64,000 nucleotides of DNA from Betaproteobacteria bacterium (GCA_947453825.1 CANGHN010000001.1:85629-149628), one strand, 5' to 3'; numbered from the stretch's first letter, positions 1 through 11,054 are shown. Notes: generated by a model not told the origin, from the letters alone. Numbers and translations: made by a program.

Positions 1-3000
1 CCAGTTGAGCGTATGGAGTGTCAGAAACAAACTTCGGGTAAATCAAGCCCTGAACTTGGGTTTGCATATCAGCATGAGCTGCTAAGGAAGCTGCTTTTGC
101 GCTAGCAATTTTCTTTTGTAAATCTGCGTAAGACTGCAGGGCATTTAAAGTATGTCGAGAAATTTCTTGAGCAATCAAAGCAAGTCTTGGTTTTCCAGCT
201 TGCATGCGCTCTGCAAATTGCTCGGAATTGACTGGCAGAGGTTCAGCCATAAAAGCGCGCTCTATTGCCAAATTTAAAATTTGTTCCACCAGGGCCTCGA
301 CTGACCCCACATTAATAAATAACAACCCCAGTTCACGAATTCCAGGTAATTGTTTCTGTAAGGCCTTTAAAGTATCTTTATTGCTTAAAGCAAAGAGGCG
401 ACGCAATCCTTGCAGATGCTGTTTTCTGGCTTCAAGCAAATCATCAAAAACTTCTAGATCACAAAACTCACCTCGATCTACTAATGCTGGATAACCAAAT
501 AAGGTTTTATTACCTTTTTGAATTTCTAGAGTTTCGGGGAGTTCACCAAATTCCCAGGATCGATAACCTCCTTGCGCTACTGTGCGGGCCTTGTCATCAG
601 CTTGATTCACAACCACCCTTGGAGGCTCAGCGCCCAATTCAAGCTGCGCAGTTTCTTGTGCAATAGCCTGAAAAGCACTCCTGGCAGTTTCACCATACTC
701 AGAACGTAGGCGAGATAGATTTCTCTCTACCTCCAATTGACGCCCATGCTCATCAATTAAACGAAAATTCATTGAAGAATGTAATGGTAAAGATTCCGGT
801 CTAAAGTCGGTGCGTTTGATTTCTAGGCCACGCTCTTTACGAATATCTCCGATGAGGGCGTCCAAAAAATCCCCAACACCAAATTGCTTTTCCTCAAGCT
901 TGCGCTCCAAGAAGGACTTTGCATAATCAGGTAAAGGTACACAGTGACGTCGTAATTTTTGCGGCAATGACTTGAGAAGTAGCAAGACCTTCTCTTCACA
1001 CATACCGGGCACTAGCCATTCGCAACGACGACCATCCACCTGATTGAGCTGGGTCAAAGGCACCACTAAAGTCACGCCATCTTTTGGGCTACCAGGCTCA
1101 AAGTGATAAGTCAGATTTAGTTCAGCACCTCCGGCTACCATCGTTTTTGGATAACGATCTACGGTGATACCAGCAGCTTCATGCCTCATTAAATCTGCTT
1201 TTTCTAAACGGAGCTGAGCATCTAGGCTCTCGTTTTTCTTAAACCAAGATTTCAGATCATCCCGACTGCAAACCTCTTTCGGAATACGCGCTTCATAAAA
1301 TGCAAACAGCAAATCATCATCGACCAAGACATCTGGACGGCGCGAACGATGCTCAAGTGCCTCGATCTCTTTAATAAGACGTCGGTTATGCCAAAAGAAT
1401 CCAAATAGGCCAGGATATTTTTTCTTGGCCTCAAGTTCGGTCTCACGCTGGAGTGCTGGGGTATCCATGCGTCCAAACATCTCCTCTTGAACCAAGGCCT
1501 GACGAATAAATAGCTCACGCGCTTCTTCAGGGTTATAAGGCTCATATCGAACTCGGCGCCCATGATAGATAGGCAAACCATATAAAGTACCCCGCTCAAA
1601 GGCCATGACCTCGCCCTGACGGTTATCCCAAAAGGGGTCACTTAATGACTTCACTAGGCGATGGGCGGCAACTCGCTCAACCCATTGAGGCTCGATCTTG
1701 GCAATCGTACGAGCATACATCCGGCTGGTTTCTTGTAACTCACCAGCTAAAATCCAGGCGCCTGCTTTTTTGCCAATAGTTGAGCCTGGCCAGATGAACG
1801 GTCGAATACCACGCGCCCCTATATATCCGCCCGTTTTACTATTACGATCTTGGGATTTTTCATCCTCTTCTTTTTTTGCAACATAACCTAATAGACCTGT
1901 TAGCAAAGATAGATGCACTTGCTCATAAGTAGCAGCCAGGCTATTTTCCTTCCAAGCTTTTTCACCAAGCATGGTGTGTAATTGACCATGAACATCTCGC
2001 CATTCACGTAAGCGACGTGGCGATAAAAATTTACTGCGACATAAGTTTTCTAGCTGACGATTGCTGTGTTTGTGTTCTAGGGCATCTTGATACCAATTCC
2101 AGAGCTTTACAAAACTCAAGAACTCTGAGCGCTCATCTGCAAACTGTAAGTGTGCTTGATCTGCTGCAGCTGCTTGGTCCATAGGCCTATCCCGTGGGTC
2201 TTGGGTTGCCAGTGCAGAAGCAATGATGGTTACCTCTTTTAATGCATTCTGCTCTTTAGCCGCTAATAGCATCCTGCCAATTCGAGGGTCTAAAGGTAAG
2301 TCAGCGAGCTGCTTACCAATTGCGGTGAGCTTAAAGCTACTGTTGATGTCTTTACCGTCAGCAAGCTGGCTTTCATCAAATTCAATTGCACCCAATTCAT
2401 CTAATAACTGGACGCCATCTGCAATCGCTCTGCCCAAAGGTTTATCAATGAAAGGAAAGTGTTGAATCTTAGGCAATCGCAGTGAGCTCATGCGCAATAA
2501 AACTGCTGCTAATGAACTTCGTAATATTTCTGGGTCCGTAAATTGAGGGCGGCTTTGATAGTCAAGCTCACTATAGAGCCTGACACAGATACCATCAGAG
2601 ACGCGACCACAACGACCTGCCCTTTGATTAGCTGCAGCCTGGGAGATAGGCTCTATTTGTAACTGTTCGACTTTATTACGATAGGAGTAACGCTTTACTC
2701 TGGCTAAGCCGCTATCAATCACATAACGAATATTTGGTACGGTTAATGAAGTCTCGGCAACGTTCGTAGTCAAAATAATGCGTCTACCGTTAGCAGGACT
2801 AAATACTCTTTCTTGCTCGGCTACCGATTGACGGGCAAATAAACTCAGAATCTCTGGATGAAAGCGCTGTTGCAAGACATGATCCTTGCGAAGCACTTCG
2901 GCACAATCTCGTATTTCTCGTTCGCCAGGTAAAAAGACAAGGACATCACCCGCGCCAGCTGCCCCCTCACGCCAAACATGATTAATTTCTTCAGCAACCG

Positions 3001-3706
3001 CATCAGGAATTTCTTTTGCAGCCTTTGATTCTTTTTTACCATCTGGCTTAGTATCCGGCTCAAGCGGCACATAACGTTGCTCTACCGGAAATAATCTACC
3101 GCTGACTTCAATCACTGGGGCTAGCTTGCCCTCAAGAGAAAAATGTTCGGCAAAGCGCTGAGCATCAATAGTGGCTGAGGTAATGATTAGCTTTAGATCA
3201 GGCCTTTTAGGCAGCAACTGCCTTAAGTAGCCCAAAAGGAAATCAATGTTTAGACTGCGCTCGTGTGCCTCATCAATAATGATCGTGTCATATGCCTGTA
3301 ATTGAGGGTCGCGCTGGGTCTCTGCCAATAAGATGCCATCTGTCATGAGTTTGATTGAGGCGGTATTGCTCGTCTTATCCGCAAATCGAACCTGGTAACC
3401 CACATCCTGACCAATTGGAGAGCCTAGCTCTTGAGCAATTCTCTTCGCTGTGGCTGTCGCTGCTATTCGTCGGGGTTGGGTATGTCCAATCAATTTACCG
3501 CCGTTGATGGTACCCCTACCTAGATCCAAACAGATTTTGGGTAGCTGGGTTGTCTTACCTGAACCGGTCTCACCACAGACAATGATTACCTGGCTACTCT
3601 GCAGGGCATCCTGAATCAGCTGCCTTTGAGCTGAGACTGGCAATTCCTCTGGAAAGCGGATTTCCAGCCTGCGTGAGGTGTTGGAAGCAGGCACAGGCTG
3701 AGACAT
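1..3706 (-). CDS. hrpA: ATP-dependent RNA helicase HrpA (DEAH box), partial, 3' end beyond window
   Basis: Minus-strand translation from ATG at 3706: MSQPVPASNTSRRLEIRFPEELPVSAQRQLIQDALQSSQVIIVCGETGSGKTTQLPKICLDLGRGTI... with Walker A GETGSGKT and DEAH. Frame checked at both ends (TQVQGLIYPKFVSDTPYAQL at the window edge). Absent from the ORF track because it runs off the window. Confidence 0.93.
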   Translation of the reverse strand, partial: MSQPVPASNTSRRLEIRFPEELPVSAQRQLIQDALQSSQVIIVCGETGSGKTTQLPKICLDLGRGTINGGKLIGHTQPRRIAATATAKRIAQELGSPIGQDVGYQVRFADKTSNTASIKLMTDGILLAETQRDPQLQAYDTIIIDEAHERSLNIDFLLGYLRQLLPKRPDLKLIITSATIDAQRFAEHFSLEGKLAPVIEVSGRLFPVEQRYVPLEPDTKPDGKKESKAAKEIPDAVAEEINHVWREGAAGAGDVLVFLPGEREIRDCAEVLRKDHVLQQRFHPEILSLFARQSVAEQERVFSPANGRRIILTTNVAETSLTVPNIRYVIDSGLARVKRYSYRNKVEQLQIEPISQAAANQRAGRCGRVSDGICVRLYSELDYQSRPQFTDPEILRSSLAAVLLRMSSLRLPKIQHFPFIDKPLGRAIADGVQLLDELGAIEFDESQLADGKDINSSFKLTAIGKQLADLPLDPRIGRMLLAAKEQNALKEVTIIASALATQDPRDRPMDQAAAADQAHLQFADERSEFLSFVKLWNWYQDALEHKHSNRQLENLCRSKFLSPRRLREWRDVHGQLHTMLGEKAWKENSLAATYEQVHLSLLTGLLGYVAKKEEDEKSQDRNSKTGGYIGARGIRPFIWPGSTIGKKAGAWILAGELQETSRMYARTIAKIEPQWVERVAAHRLVKSLSDPFWDNRQGEVMAFERGTLYGLPIYHGRRVRYEPYNPEEARELFIRQALVQEEMFGRMDTPALQRETELEAKKKYPGLFGFFWHNRRLIKEIEALEHRSRRPDVLVDDDLLFAFYEARIPKEVCSRDDLKSWFKKNESLDAQLRLEKADLMRHEAAGITVDRYPKTMVAGGAELNLTYHFEPGSPKDGVTLVVPLTQLNQVDGRRCEWLVPGMCEEKVLLLLKSLPQKLRRHCVPLPDYAKSFLERKLEEKQFGVGDFLDALIGDIRKERGLEIKRTDFRPESLPLHSSMNFRLIDEHGRQLEVERNLSRLRSEYGETARSAFQAIAQETAQLELGAEPPRVVVNQADDKARTVAQGGYRSWEFGELPETLEIQKGNKTLFGYPALVDRGEFCDLEVFDDLLEARKQHLQGLRRLFALSNKDTLKALQKQLPGIRELGLLFINVGSVEALVEQILNLAIERAFMAEPLPVNSEQFAERMQAGKPRLALIAQEISRHTLNALQSYADLQKKIASAKAASLAAHADMQTQVQGLIYPKFVSDTPYAQL

Positions 3707-3759
3707 TGCTTTGGGTTTTTGTTGGTTTATAGGCTCTTGCACCCTATAATTTTCTCACT

Positions 3760-5124
3760 ATGCCGACAAATGCACCGAACCTGGCCTCCAGCGCCGAAGA
3801 ATCTACCTCAAACTTCCCTTTTGTGGGCTGGTTACGCGATGTTGCACCCTATATTCATAGCTTCCGTGAAAAGACCTTTGTCATCGCCTTTGCTGGTGAA
3901 CTAGTTCAAGAAATCGGCCTTGAGAATCTGATTGAAGATATCGCCATGCTGCATGCTATGGGCATGAGAATTGTTTTGGTTCATGGTATTCGTCCGCAAA
4001 TTGAAGAACAGCTGATGTTGCGTAAGATTAAAAGTAAATTTGGTAAGAGCGCACTGCACAGCTATCGCATTACGGATGCCGCTGCACTTGAGTGTGTCAA
4101 AGAAGCTGCCGGTGAATTACGTCTAGATATTGAGGCTGCATTCAGTCGTGGTCTACCCAATACACCAATGGCAGGCTCGCGTATTTCAGTCATCTCCGGA
4201 AACTTTATTACAGCGATGCCAGTTGGTGTAGTAGAAGGTATCGATTACGTTCATACTGGCTTAGTTCGCAAGGTCGACTCCACTTCCATTAAATTATCTT
4301 TGGACAGCAACAAAATTGTTTTACTTTCGCCGCTCGGTTTTTCGCCAACAGGACAAGCGTTTAATTTGGCTTATGAAGATGTAGCCGCATCCACTGCTGC
4401 CGCGCTGAAAGCCGATAAGTTAATTTTCTTGAGTCCCTATGCGGGTCTAAAAGATGCTGAAGGCGACTTGATTACTGAGCTTTCCTTGCCACAGCTGCAA
4501 GACTATGTGACTAGCAGCAAGGATCTGGAAATCGGGATGAAGAGCTTACTCAATATCTCCAGTAGAGCAATTCGGGCAGGCGTTAGCCGTGTGCACTTCC
4601 TACCCTGCAATCAGGATGGCGCTCTTCTTGAGGAGTTATTTACCCATGACGGCATCGGCATGATGCTGGCCTCTTCTGATATTGAGAATCTACGTGAAGC
4701 TAATCAGGATGATGTGGGCGGTATTTTGCAATTAACGATGCCGCTCGAGGAAGAAGGTATTTTGGCCGCTCGTGGTCAAGACGTTATTGAGCGTGATATT
4801 CAACGCTTCTCTGTCATTGAGCACGATCGCGTACTCTTTGGCTGCGCCGCCCTTTTCCCATTCCCTAATGGCGTTGGTGAGCTCGCCTGTATTGCAGTAG
4901 ATCCTGATGTTCAAGGTGCTGGCGATGGTGAACGCCTTCTCAAGCATGTTGAAATACGAGCCAAACAAGAGGGGATTAAAAAGTTATTTGTTCTCACCAC
5001 TAGAACCGAGCACTGGTTCCTCAAGCGCGGCTTTAAACGAGCAACGGTGGACGATCTTCCTGAAGAGAGAAAACAAATTTACAACTGGGACCGCAAGTCC
5101 ATGGTTTTGACAAAAGATTTATAA
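3760..5124 (+). CDS. argA: Amino-acid N-acetyltransferase (N-acetylglutamate synthase)
   Basis: 454-aa ORF with N-terminal amino-acid-kinase fold and C-terminal GNAT domain ([22 protein letters not shown]). Confidence 0.93.
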   Translation: MPTNAPNLASSAEESTSNFPFVGWLRDVAPYIHSFREKTFVIAFAGELVQEIGLENLIEDIAMLHAMGMRIVLVHGIRPQIEEQLMLRKIKSKFGKSALHSYRITDAAALECVKEAAGELRLDIEAAFSRGLPNTPMAGSRISVISGNFITAMPVGVVEGIDYVHTGLVRKVDSTSIKLSLDSNKIVLLSPLGFSPTGQAFNLAYEDVAASTAAALKADKLIFLSPYAGLKDAEGDLITELSLPQLQDYVTSSKDLEIGMKSLLNISSRAIRAGVSRVHFLPCNQDGALLEELFTHDGIGMMLASSDIENLREANQDDVGGILQLTMPLEEEGILAARGQDVIERDIQRFSVIEHDRVLFGCAALFPFPNGVGELACIAVDPDVQGAGDGERLLKHVEIRAKQEGIKKLFVLTTRTEHWFLKRGFKRATVDDLPEERKQIYNWDRKSMVLTKDL

Positions 5125-5138
5125 GAAAGGTATTACAG

Positions 5139-5411
5139 ATGGCACGCATGGTTCAATGCATCAAACTCAATAAAGAGGCAGAAGGTATGGATTTCGCCCC
5201 GCTTCCTGGCGAGCTGGGAAAAAAGGTTTGGAATCAAGTATCCAAAGAAGCTTGGGCAGCCTGGCTAAAACATCAAACTATGCTGATTAACGAGAATCGT
5301 CTCAATATGGCTGACCCACGTGCTCGCCAGTATCTCTTAAAGCAAGTAGAAAAATATTTCTTTGAAGGCGGTGCCGATATGGCACAAGGTTATGTCCCGC
5401 CAGCAGAATAA
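5139..5411 (+). CDS. yggX: Fe(2+)-trafficking / oxidative damage protection protein YggX
   Basis: 90-aa [31 protein letters not shown]... matches the YggX family. Confidence 0.95.
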   Translation: MARMVQCIKLNKEAEGMDFAPLPGELGKKVWNQVSKEAWAAWLKHQTMLINENRLNMADPRARQYLLKQVEKYFFEGGADMAQGYVPPAE

Positions 5412-5459
5412 GTATTGCAATACAGCAAAAATATATTTCAATAAAAGATGTTTTTATTG

Positions 5460-5488
5460 TTGACACAATAAAAACACAGGCATAGGAT
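5460..5488 (+). promoter_or_regulatory. Sigma70-type promoter: TTGACA (5460-5465), 17-nt spacer, TAGGAT (5483-5488)
   Basis: Perfect -35, optimal spacer, 4/6 -10 match. Predicted start about 5495 coincides with the first base of a hairpin. Confidence 0.75.
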
Positions 5489-5494
5489 GAAATC

Positions 5495-5652
5495 GTAGCG
5501 GAACAGATATTGTGTTTTGCTACATTGGCGAAAGCCACTAAAGAATGAGTACATCTATGCACTCATAGGCTAAGGAACTAAATACCTTCCGAGCGCCTGC
5601 GCCATGCAAACCATGGCAAACAACCCGATGGGGGTGCCCCGTCGGGTTTTTT
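5495..5652 (+). ncRNA. Putative independently transcribed structured small RNA of unknown family
   Basis: Consensus promoter upstream; serial hairpins GTAGCGGAACA/TGTTTTGCTAC, TGGC-GAAA-GCCA, ATGAGT/ACTCAT, GCCATG/CATGGC; ends in an intrinsic terminator; no convincing ORF. Confidence 0.65.
5622..5652 (+). terminator. Intrinsic terminator AACCCGAtGGGGgtgCCCCgTCGGGTT + T-tract
   Basis: GC-rich stem immediately followed by TTTTTT. Confidence 0.88.
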
Positions 5653-5657
5653 ATTAC

Positions 5658-6368
5658 TCAGAAAGTAAGTCTTTGAACACCAGAAGCATTACTCACAAGC
5701 AAAATATTCGCCTTCTCTTTAGCGAAGAGCCCTACTGTAATGACGCCTGCAATTTGATTGATGTGCGATTCCATCTTGATAGGGTCGGAAATCTTCAGGC
5801 CCGCCACATCTAAAATCCAAGCACCATTGTCAGTCACGAAAGGCTCACTGTTAGTTTGCTGAAGATCGGCTCGAGTGCTCTTGGCTGCGCGCAGTGTGAC
5901 CTTGCCACCCATTTTTTCCAACTCCCGAGTAACAACGCCTTGAGCTAGTGGAATGATTTCTACTGGTAGCGCAAAATTACCAAGTACCGAAACTTGCTTT
6001 GAAGAATCACAAATGCAAATAAATTGTTTGGCCATTGAGGCAATAATCTTCTCGCGTGTGAGCGCACCACCTCCGCCCTTAATCATGTGGCCAGCAGGGT
6101 CGATCTCATCAGCACCATCAACATAAGCAGGCAGACTCAAAACGTCATTTGGGTCTAGCACCTTAAAGCCGTGTTTCAGAAGACGCTCTGTTGTGGCATT
6201 CGAGCTAGAGACGGTTCCTGAAAAATGATCTTTGTATGCTGCCAGGGCGTCAATAAAGCAGTTCGCCGTAGAACCAGTACCAACGCCCAAGATTTGCCCT
6301 GCAGGCAGCTTCAATACCTCATCCCGGGCAGCTTCACCCACCATTTGCTTGAGTTGATCCTGATTCAT
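5658..6368 (-). CDS. rpiA: Ribose-5-phosphate isomerase A
   Basis: GVGTGSTANCFIDALA..., GADEIDPAGHMIKGGGGALTREKI signatures. Confidence 0.96.
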   Translation of the reverse strand: MNQDQLKQMVGEAARDEVLKLPAGQILGVGTGSTANCFIDALAAYKDHFSGTVSSSNATTERLLKHGFKVLDPNDVLSLPAYVDGADEIDPAGHMIKGGGGALTREKIIASMAKQFICICDSSKQVSVLGNFALPVEIIPLAQGVVTRELEKMGGKVTLRAAKSTRADLQQTNSEPFVTDNGAWILDVAGLKISDPIKMESHINQIAGVITVGLFAKEKANILLVSNASGVQRLTF

Positions 6369-6470
6369 ATATCTGCCAAATGCCTTTACTGGAACTGAGT
6401 AATTAATGCATCTATCATATGATATTCAAAATAATACTGATACAGAACTCTCATTTAGACCAATCTAATC

Positions 6471-7448
6471 ATGAATAGCCCCTCTTCCCCTCTAAACCAA
6501 CTCGAGCAACTCAAAAAATTGACGACCGTAGTTGCCGATACGGGAGATTTTGAGCGCATGAAAGAGTTCCAACCTCAAGATGCCACTACCAACCCTTCTT
6601 TAATCCTGAAAGCCGCCCAGCAAAGTAACTATCAGGCCTTGGTAAATTCAGTAAAGTCAGCCCATCCTGACCTAAGCCCCACGGATTTAGTGGACTACAT
6701 TCTGGTTGCTTTTGGTCTTGAAATCCTCAAGATCGTTCCAGGCAGAGTATCTACCGAAGTAGATGCCCGGCTTTCTTTTGACACTAAAGCTACCGTAGCT
6801 AAAGCGAAGCACCTCATTGCGCTTTATGAGTCTCATGGTATTGATCGTAAGCGTATCTTGATTAAACTTGCCGGCACCTGGGAAGGTATTGCAGCTGCAA
6901 AAGAATTAGAAGCTGCAGGCATTCATTGCAATATGACCTTACTCTTCTCTTTGATTCAGGCTGCTGCGTGTGGCGCAGCTAATGCCAAACTGATTTCCCC
7001 ATTCGTGGGTCGTATTACTGATTGGCATAAGGCAAAGTTAGGTAGCAACTGGAGTGAGGCTACCCATGGTGGAGCCCATGATCCTGGAGTGACTTCAGTA
7101 AAACGAATATTCCACTATTACAAACACTTTGCTATCGCTACAGAGATCATGGGGGCTAGCTTTAGAAGCACCAGTCAGATTCTGGAGCTTGCTGGCTGCG
7201 ATCTATTAACTATCAGCCCCGAGTTATTAGCTGAACTGCAGGCGAGCAATGCTGTAGTGAGTAAGAAACTAGATCTAGCCAATGCTCAGAGCGCTTTGAG
7301 AGCTGAAAACATCGCACCATTAAAGCTAGACGAATCCAATTTTCGTTTGCAATTAAATAATGATGCGATGGCTAGTGAAAAATTAGCTGAAGGCATTCGA
7401 AACTTCTGTATTGATACAGAAAAACTTGAGTCCTTATTAGCTAAATAA
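6471..7448 (+). CDS. tal: Transaldolase
   Basis: [28 protein letters not shown] and [13 protein letters not shown] motifs. Confidence 0.96.
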   Translation: MNSPSSPLNQLEQLKKLTTVVADTGDFERMKEFQPQDATTNPSLILKAAQQSNYQALVNSVKSAHPDLSPTDLVDYILVAFGLEILKIVPGRVSTEVDARLSFDTKATVAKAKHLIALYESHGIDRKRILIKLAGTWEGIAAAKELEAAGIHCNMTLLFSLIQAAACGAANAKLISPFVGRITDWHKAKLGSNWSEATHGGAHDPGVTSVKRIFHYYKHFAIATEIMGASFRSTSQILELAGCDLLTISPELLAELQASNAVVSKKLDLANAQSALRAENIAPLKLDESNFRLQLNNDAMASEKLAEGIRNFCIDTEKLESLLAK

Positions 7449-7453
7449 AATAC

Positions 7454-7639
7454 TTACTTCTTGATGGTATTGAAACCTAAGATACCGTAAGCAGCGCAAT
7501 TACCAAGCATACCAGTGGCTAGGGGAACTACACCAATCCAACCCCAAAGACCCACAATACCAAATGCCGCTAGGCCTATTAAGGTAACACCAACAGTCAT
7601 GCGCAAAACACGGTCAGTATGACCAATATTGCATTTCAT
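7454..7639 (-). CDS. DUF2892 (YgaP-like) inner membrane protein
   Basis: 61 aa, MKCNIGHTDRVLRMTVGVTLIGLAAFGI... typical DUF2892 pattern. Confidence 0.85.
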   Translation of the reverse strand: MKCNIGHTDRVLRMTVGVTLIGLAAFGIVGLWGWIGVVPLATGMLGNCAAYGILGFNTIKK

Positions 7640-7657
7640 AAAAACCTTTCAGGATAC

Positions 7658-8425
7658 TTACTTGGCAGCTTTATTGCTTGCTTTAGTTAGGCGCTGTCTT
7701 AATGCCTCATACAAGCATACGCCACTTGCAACTGAAACATTCAAACTTTCGACTACACCCTGCATTGGGATGCGTACAAGCTCATCACAGGTTTCACGGG
7801 TCAGGCGACGCATGCCCTCACCCTCAGCACCCATCACTATTGCAATAGAGCCAGTAAGGTCAAGATCATAAATTGACTTCTCTGCTTCATCATCTGTTCC
7901 AACAAGCCAGACACCCGCTTCTTGCAATTCTTTCATGCTACGAACAAGATTGGTAACAGTAATTACAGGCATCACTTCTGATGCACCGCTCGATACTTTA
8001 CTCACAGTTGCATTAATGGAGGCTGAACGATCTTTTGGAATCACTACCGCATCGACTCCAGCACCATCTGCCACTCGTAAACAGGCACCAAAGTTATGGG
8101 GATCAGTCACACCATCTAACACTAGAAACAAAGGCTTCGCTTGAGCACCCTCTACATCCTCAACCACTTCAGTAATAGTGCGTGCGATAGTCATTTTTTC
8201 TGCTAAAGCAACAACGCCTTGATGACGATCATGGCCAGTCAACTTGTGTAAGCGCTCAGCATCTGCAGCATGCAAACGTTCACCCAGAATTTCTTCAGCT
8301 TGCTTTAAAAAATCGCCCATACGTCTATCACGGCGACTTGGATCAAAGTAAACCGACTTTAAGCTATCGGGATCTACGCGCAAACGTGCTTGAACTGCAT
8401 GAAAGCCAATCAATATTTGTTTCAT
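7658..8425 (-). CDS. rlmB: 23S rRNA (guanosine(2251)-2'-O)-methyltransferase RlmB
   Basis: SpoU motifs: [58 protein letters not shown]. Confidence 0.94.
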   Translation of the reverse strand: MKQILIGFHAVQARLRVDPDSLKSVYFDPSRRDRRMGDFLKQAEEILGERLHAADAERLHKLTGHDRHQGVVALAEKMTIARTITEVVEDVEGAQAKPLFLVLDGVTDPHNFGACLRVADGAGVDAVVIPKDRSASINATVSKVSSGASEVMPVITVTNLVRSMKELQEAGVWLVGTDDEAEKSIYDLDLTGSIAIVMGAEGEGMRRLTRETCDELVRIPMQGVVESLNVSVASGVCLYEALRQRLTKASNKAAK

Positions 8426-8435
8426 TTTTTACTCT

Positions 8436-10820
8436 TTATTTACGCCGAGCATTGGTACTGCGAACAGGAGGCTTGCTTCCCGCTGGCTTTCCTAAGGATC
8501 TTCCAGGTTTATTTGACTTACCATTCTTGCGAGCGGCTTTGCTTTTAGACTGGTTAGCATTTAGGGAGCCAGCCGACTTGGCTGCATTCACATTGATACC
8601 GCTTGGTTTTTGAGGCGTTTTATTAGATGGTCTACTCTTTTTGGAAGCCGCTTTCTTGTTTGGTCTACCAGTATCACTAGCTAACATCAATTGACGGCGA
8701 TTGGATGCTCCACCCACTTCGGCACCCATCGACTTAACCAGGCTAAATTCAATCTTACGAGCGTCTAAATCTACGCGACTCACTAATACATGTAAACGGT
8801 CCCCTAATCGATAACGAATTCCAGTGCGCTCACCACGTAATTCCTGGCGTGCTTCGTCATACTGAAAATAATCACCACCCAACTCTGTTACATGGACCAT
8901 GCCTTCAACAAAAAGATTCTCAAGCTGAATGAATAATCCAAAGTTTGCAACACCTGTGACGGCGCCTGCGTATTCCTGACCTAGGTGATCTCGCATGTAG
9001 TAGCACTTTAACCAAGCCTCAACATCTCGCGAGGCTTCATCAGCTCGGCGCTCATTGGATGAGCAATGTACGCCTAACTGGCCCCAGATTGGCAGAGCAG
9101 CGTTTGCACCCTTGGGAGTTTTAGCCCCTTTAGCTGGCCCTGCTTTTGCATCACTCTGTGATTTTTTGGCATTCACTGCATTTTCACGTCCCTTGCCTTT
9201 GCGAGGCAAAGTGAGATTAAGGGGGACTTTTGGAGGCAAGACTGGGACGTAAGGCTTTTTCTGCAAAATCGACTTAATCACGCGATGGGTTAATAAGTCG
9301 GGGTAGCGCCGAATGGGGCTTGTGAAATGCGAATACGCTGGATAAGCTAAGCCAAAGTGGCCTTCATTATCGGGCTGATACATCGCCTGCTGCATTGAAC
9401 GCAACACAACCGACTGCAGCATATTGGCATCAGGGCGATCTTTAATCTCACGCATCAATTTTGCATAATCGCGTGGCCTTGGTTTTTCGCCACCATCCAA
9501 AGATAAGCCTGAGGTTCTTAAAACTTGGCGCAGGGTTACTAGCTTTTCTTCTGAAGGCTCACCATGCACACGATAGAGGCTAAGATGCTTATTCTTTTCA
9601 ATAAAGTCTGCAGCACAAACGTTTGCTGTCAACATGCACTCTTCAATTAAGCGGTGAGCATCATTACGAAGACGTGGCTCAATACGCAGAATTTTTCCAA
9701 GCTCATTACTAATGATTTGGGTTTCGGTTGTCTCAAACTCAATTGCCCCGCGCTTTTCTCTAGCCGAGAGCAAAATTTTAAATAAAGAATAGAGATTGCC
9801 AAGTAGAGGGCTGAATTGAGCAAAACGTGCAGCCTCAGGCCCTTTGCTATTAGACAGAATTTCCCAAACCGTATCATAGGTAAAGCGCTGAGCAGAGTGC
9901 ATTACAGCAGGATAGAACTGGTAGGCCAAGACAATGCCGTTGTTATCCACTACGGAGTCACAGACCATACAAAGACGGTCTACACCAGGATTGAGAGAGC
10001 AAAGACCATTTGAGATCTTTTCTGGAAGCATGGGTATAACGCGTCTTGGGAAATAGACTGAGGTTGCTCGCAGCAAACCTTCGTCATCTAATGGCTGTCC
10101 TGGCTTCACATAATGCGAGACATCTGCAATACCTACGATGAGACGCCAGGCCTTGGTCTTGCCGTACATGATGGGTTCGCAATACACGGCATCATCAAAG
10201 TCTCTGGCATCAGCACCATCAATCGTTACCAGGGGAATATCGCGTAAATCCACGCGCCCCTCAAGATCTGATTGCTGAACACTATCAGGTAAGGCTGCGG
10301 CCTCTTTCATGGCAGCAGCAGAGAACTCATGGGGTACGCCGTACTTACGCACAGCAATTTCGATTTCCATCCCGGGATCATCAATTTCGCCCAGGACCTC
10401 GACTACACGGCCAACCGCTTGGCGATAGCTATCAGGGTAGTCGATTATTTCAACACTCACTACTTGTCCTAATTTAGCTACGCCCTGACCTTTAGGGGGT
10501 ATCAAAATATCATGGCCAATACGCTTGTCTTCTGGTGCAACAATTAATACACCATTCTCATTTAGCAGGCGACCAATCACGACTTTATTTGCGTGGAGAA
10601 CCACTTCGACAATCTGCCCCTCGGGGCGACCGCGTCGATCTGTTCCCAGAACTCTGACGTTGACCCTATCCCCATGCATAACGCGAGACATCTCTCGTTC
10701 AGAGAGAAAAATATCCTCACCGCCATCGTCAGGAATGACAAATCCAAATCCATCTCGATGTCCTTGGACTGTTCCTAAACGGTCAGCCTCACGTGGCACC
10801 AAGTCTTTTGCTTTACGCAT
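8436..10820 (-). CDS. rnr: Ribonuclease R
   Basis: RNB catalytic motifs (TIDGADARDFDDAVYCE), S1 domain, Lys-rich C-terminal tail. Confidence 0.95.
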   Translation of the reverse strand: MRKAKDLVPREADRLGTVQGHRDGFGFVIPDDGGEDIFLSEREMSRVMHGDRVNVRVLGTDRRGRPEGQIVEVVLHANKVVIGRLLNENGVLIVAPEDKRIGHDILIPPKGQGVAKLGQVVSVEIIDYPDSYRQAVGRVVEVLGEIDDPGMEIEIAVRKYGVPHEFSAAAMKEAAALPDSVQQSDLEGRVDLRDIPLVTIDGADARDFDDAVYCEPIMYGKTKAWRLIVGIADVSHYVKPGQPLDDEGLLRATSVYFPRRVIPMLPEKISNGLCSLNPGVDRLCMVCDSVVDNNGIVLAYQFYPAVMHSAQRFTYDTVWEILSNSKGPEAARFAQFSPLLGNLYSLFKILLSAREKRGAIEFETTETQIISNELGKILRIEPRLRNDAHRLIEECMLTANVCAADFIEKNKHLSLYRVHGEPSEEKLVTLRQVLRTSGLSLDGGEKPRPRDYAKLMREIKDRPDANMLQSVVLRSMQQAMYQPDNEGHFGLAYPAYSHFTSPIRRYPDLLTHRVIKSILQKKPYVPVLPPKVPLNLTLPRKGKGRENAVNAKKSQSDAKAGPAKGAKTPKGANAALPIWGQLGVHCSSNERRADEASRDVEAWLKCYYMRDHLGQEYAGAVTGVANFGLFIQLENLFVEGMVHVTELGGDYFQYDEARQELRGERTGIRYRLGDRLHVLVSRVDLDARKIEFSLVKSMGAEVGGASNRRQLMLASDTGRPNKKAASKKSRPSNKTPQKPSGINVNAAKSAGSLNANQSKSKAARKNGKSNKPGRSLGKPAGSKPPVRSTNARRK

Positions 10821-10967
10821 TTAATTCCTTCGGCAATACATGCCCTATCTATATATCTACTGATATCTATTTTTGTTGTAATTAAGGCTACTGTATCAAA
10901 CCACCAAGTCTGAAGGAAAAAAGCCAAATTGGGTCATTAATCGCCCATCCCCCTATAATAGAGCCAT

Positions 10968-11054
10968 GCCCAGGTGGCGAAATTGGTAGACGCACCAGCT
11001 TCAGGTGCTGGCGATCGTAAGGTTGTGGGGGTTCGAGTCCCTTCCTGGGCACCA
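10968..11054 (+). tRNA. tRNA-Leu (anticodon CAG), CCA encoded
   Basis: Acceptor GCCCAGG/CCTGGGC, anticodon stem CCAGC/GCTGG with loop TTCAGGT, variable arm, T-loop GGTTCGAGTCC, encoded CCA; TATAAT at about 10954 upstream. Confidence 0.95.

Noticed and set aside
5302-5562. 86-aa minus ORF overlapping yggX and the sRNA promoter
   Set aside because: Antisense to yggX, no domain; the promoter/terminator/hairpin evidence favours the sRNA.
5495-5652. Assigning the yggX-rpiA RNA to 6S RNA or a c-di-GMP riboswitch
   Set aside because: Ends do not pair as in 6S; the GAAA hairpin and CAAACCATGG look only superficially like GEMM; the following gene is convergent.
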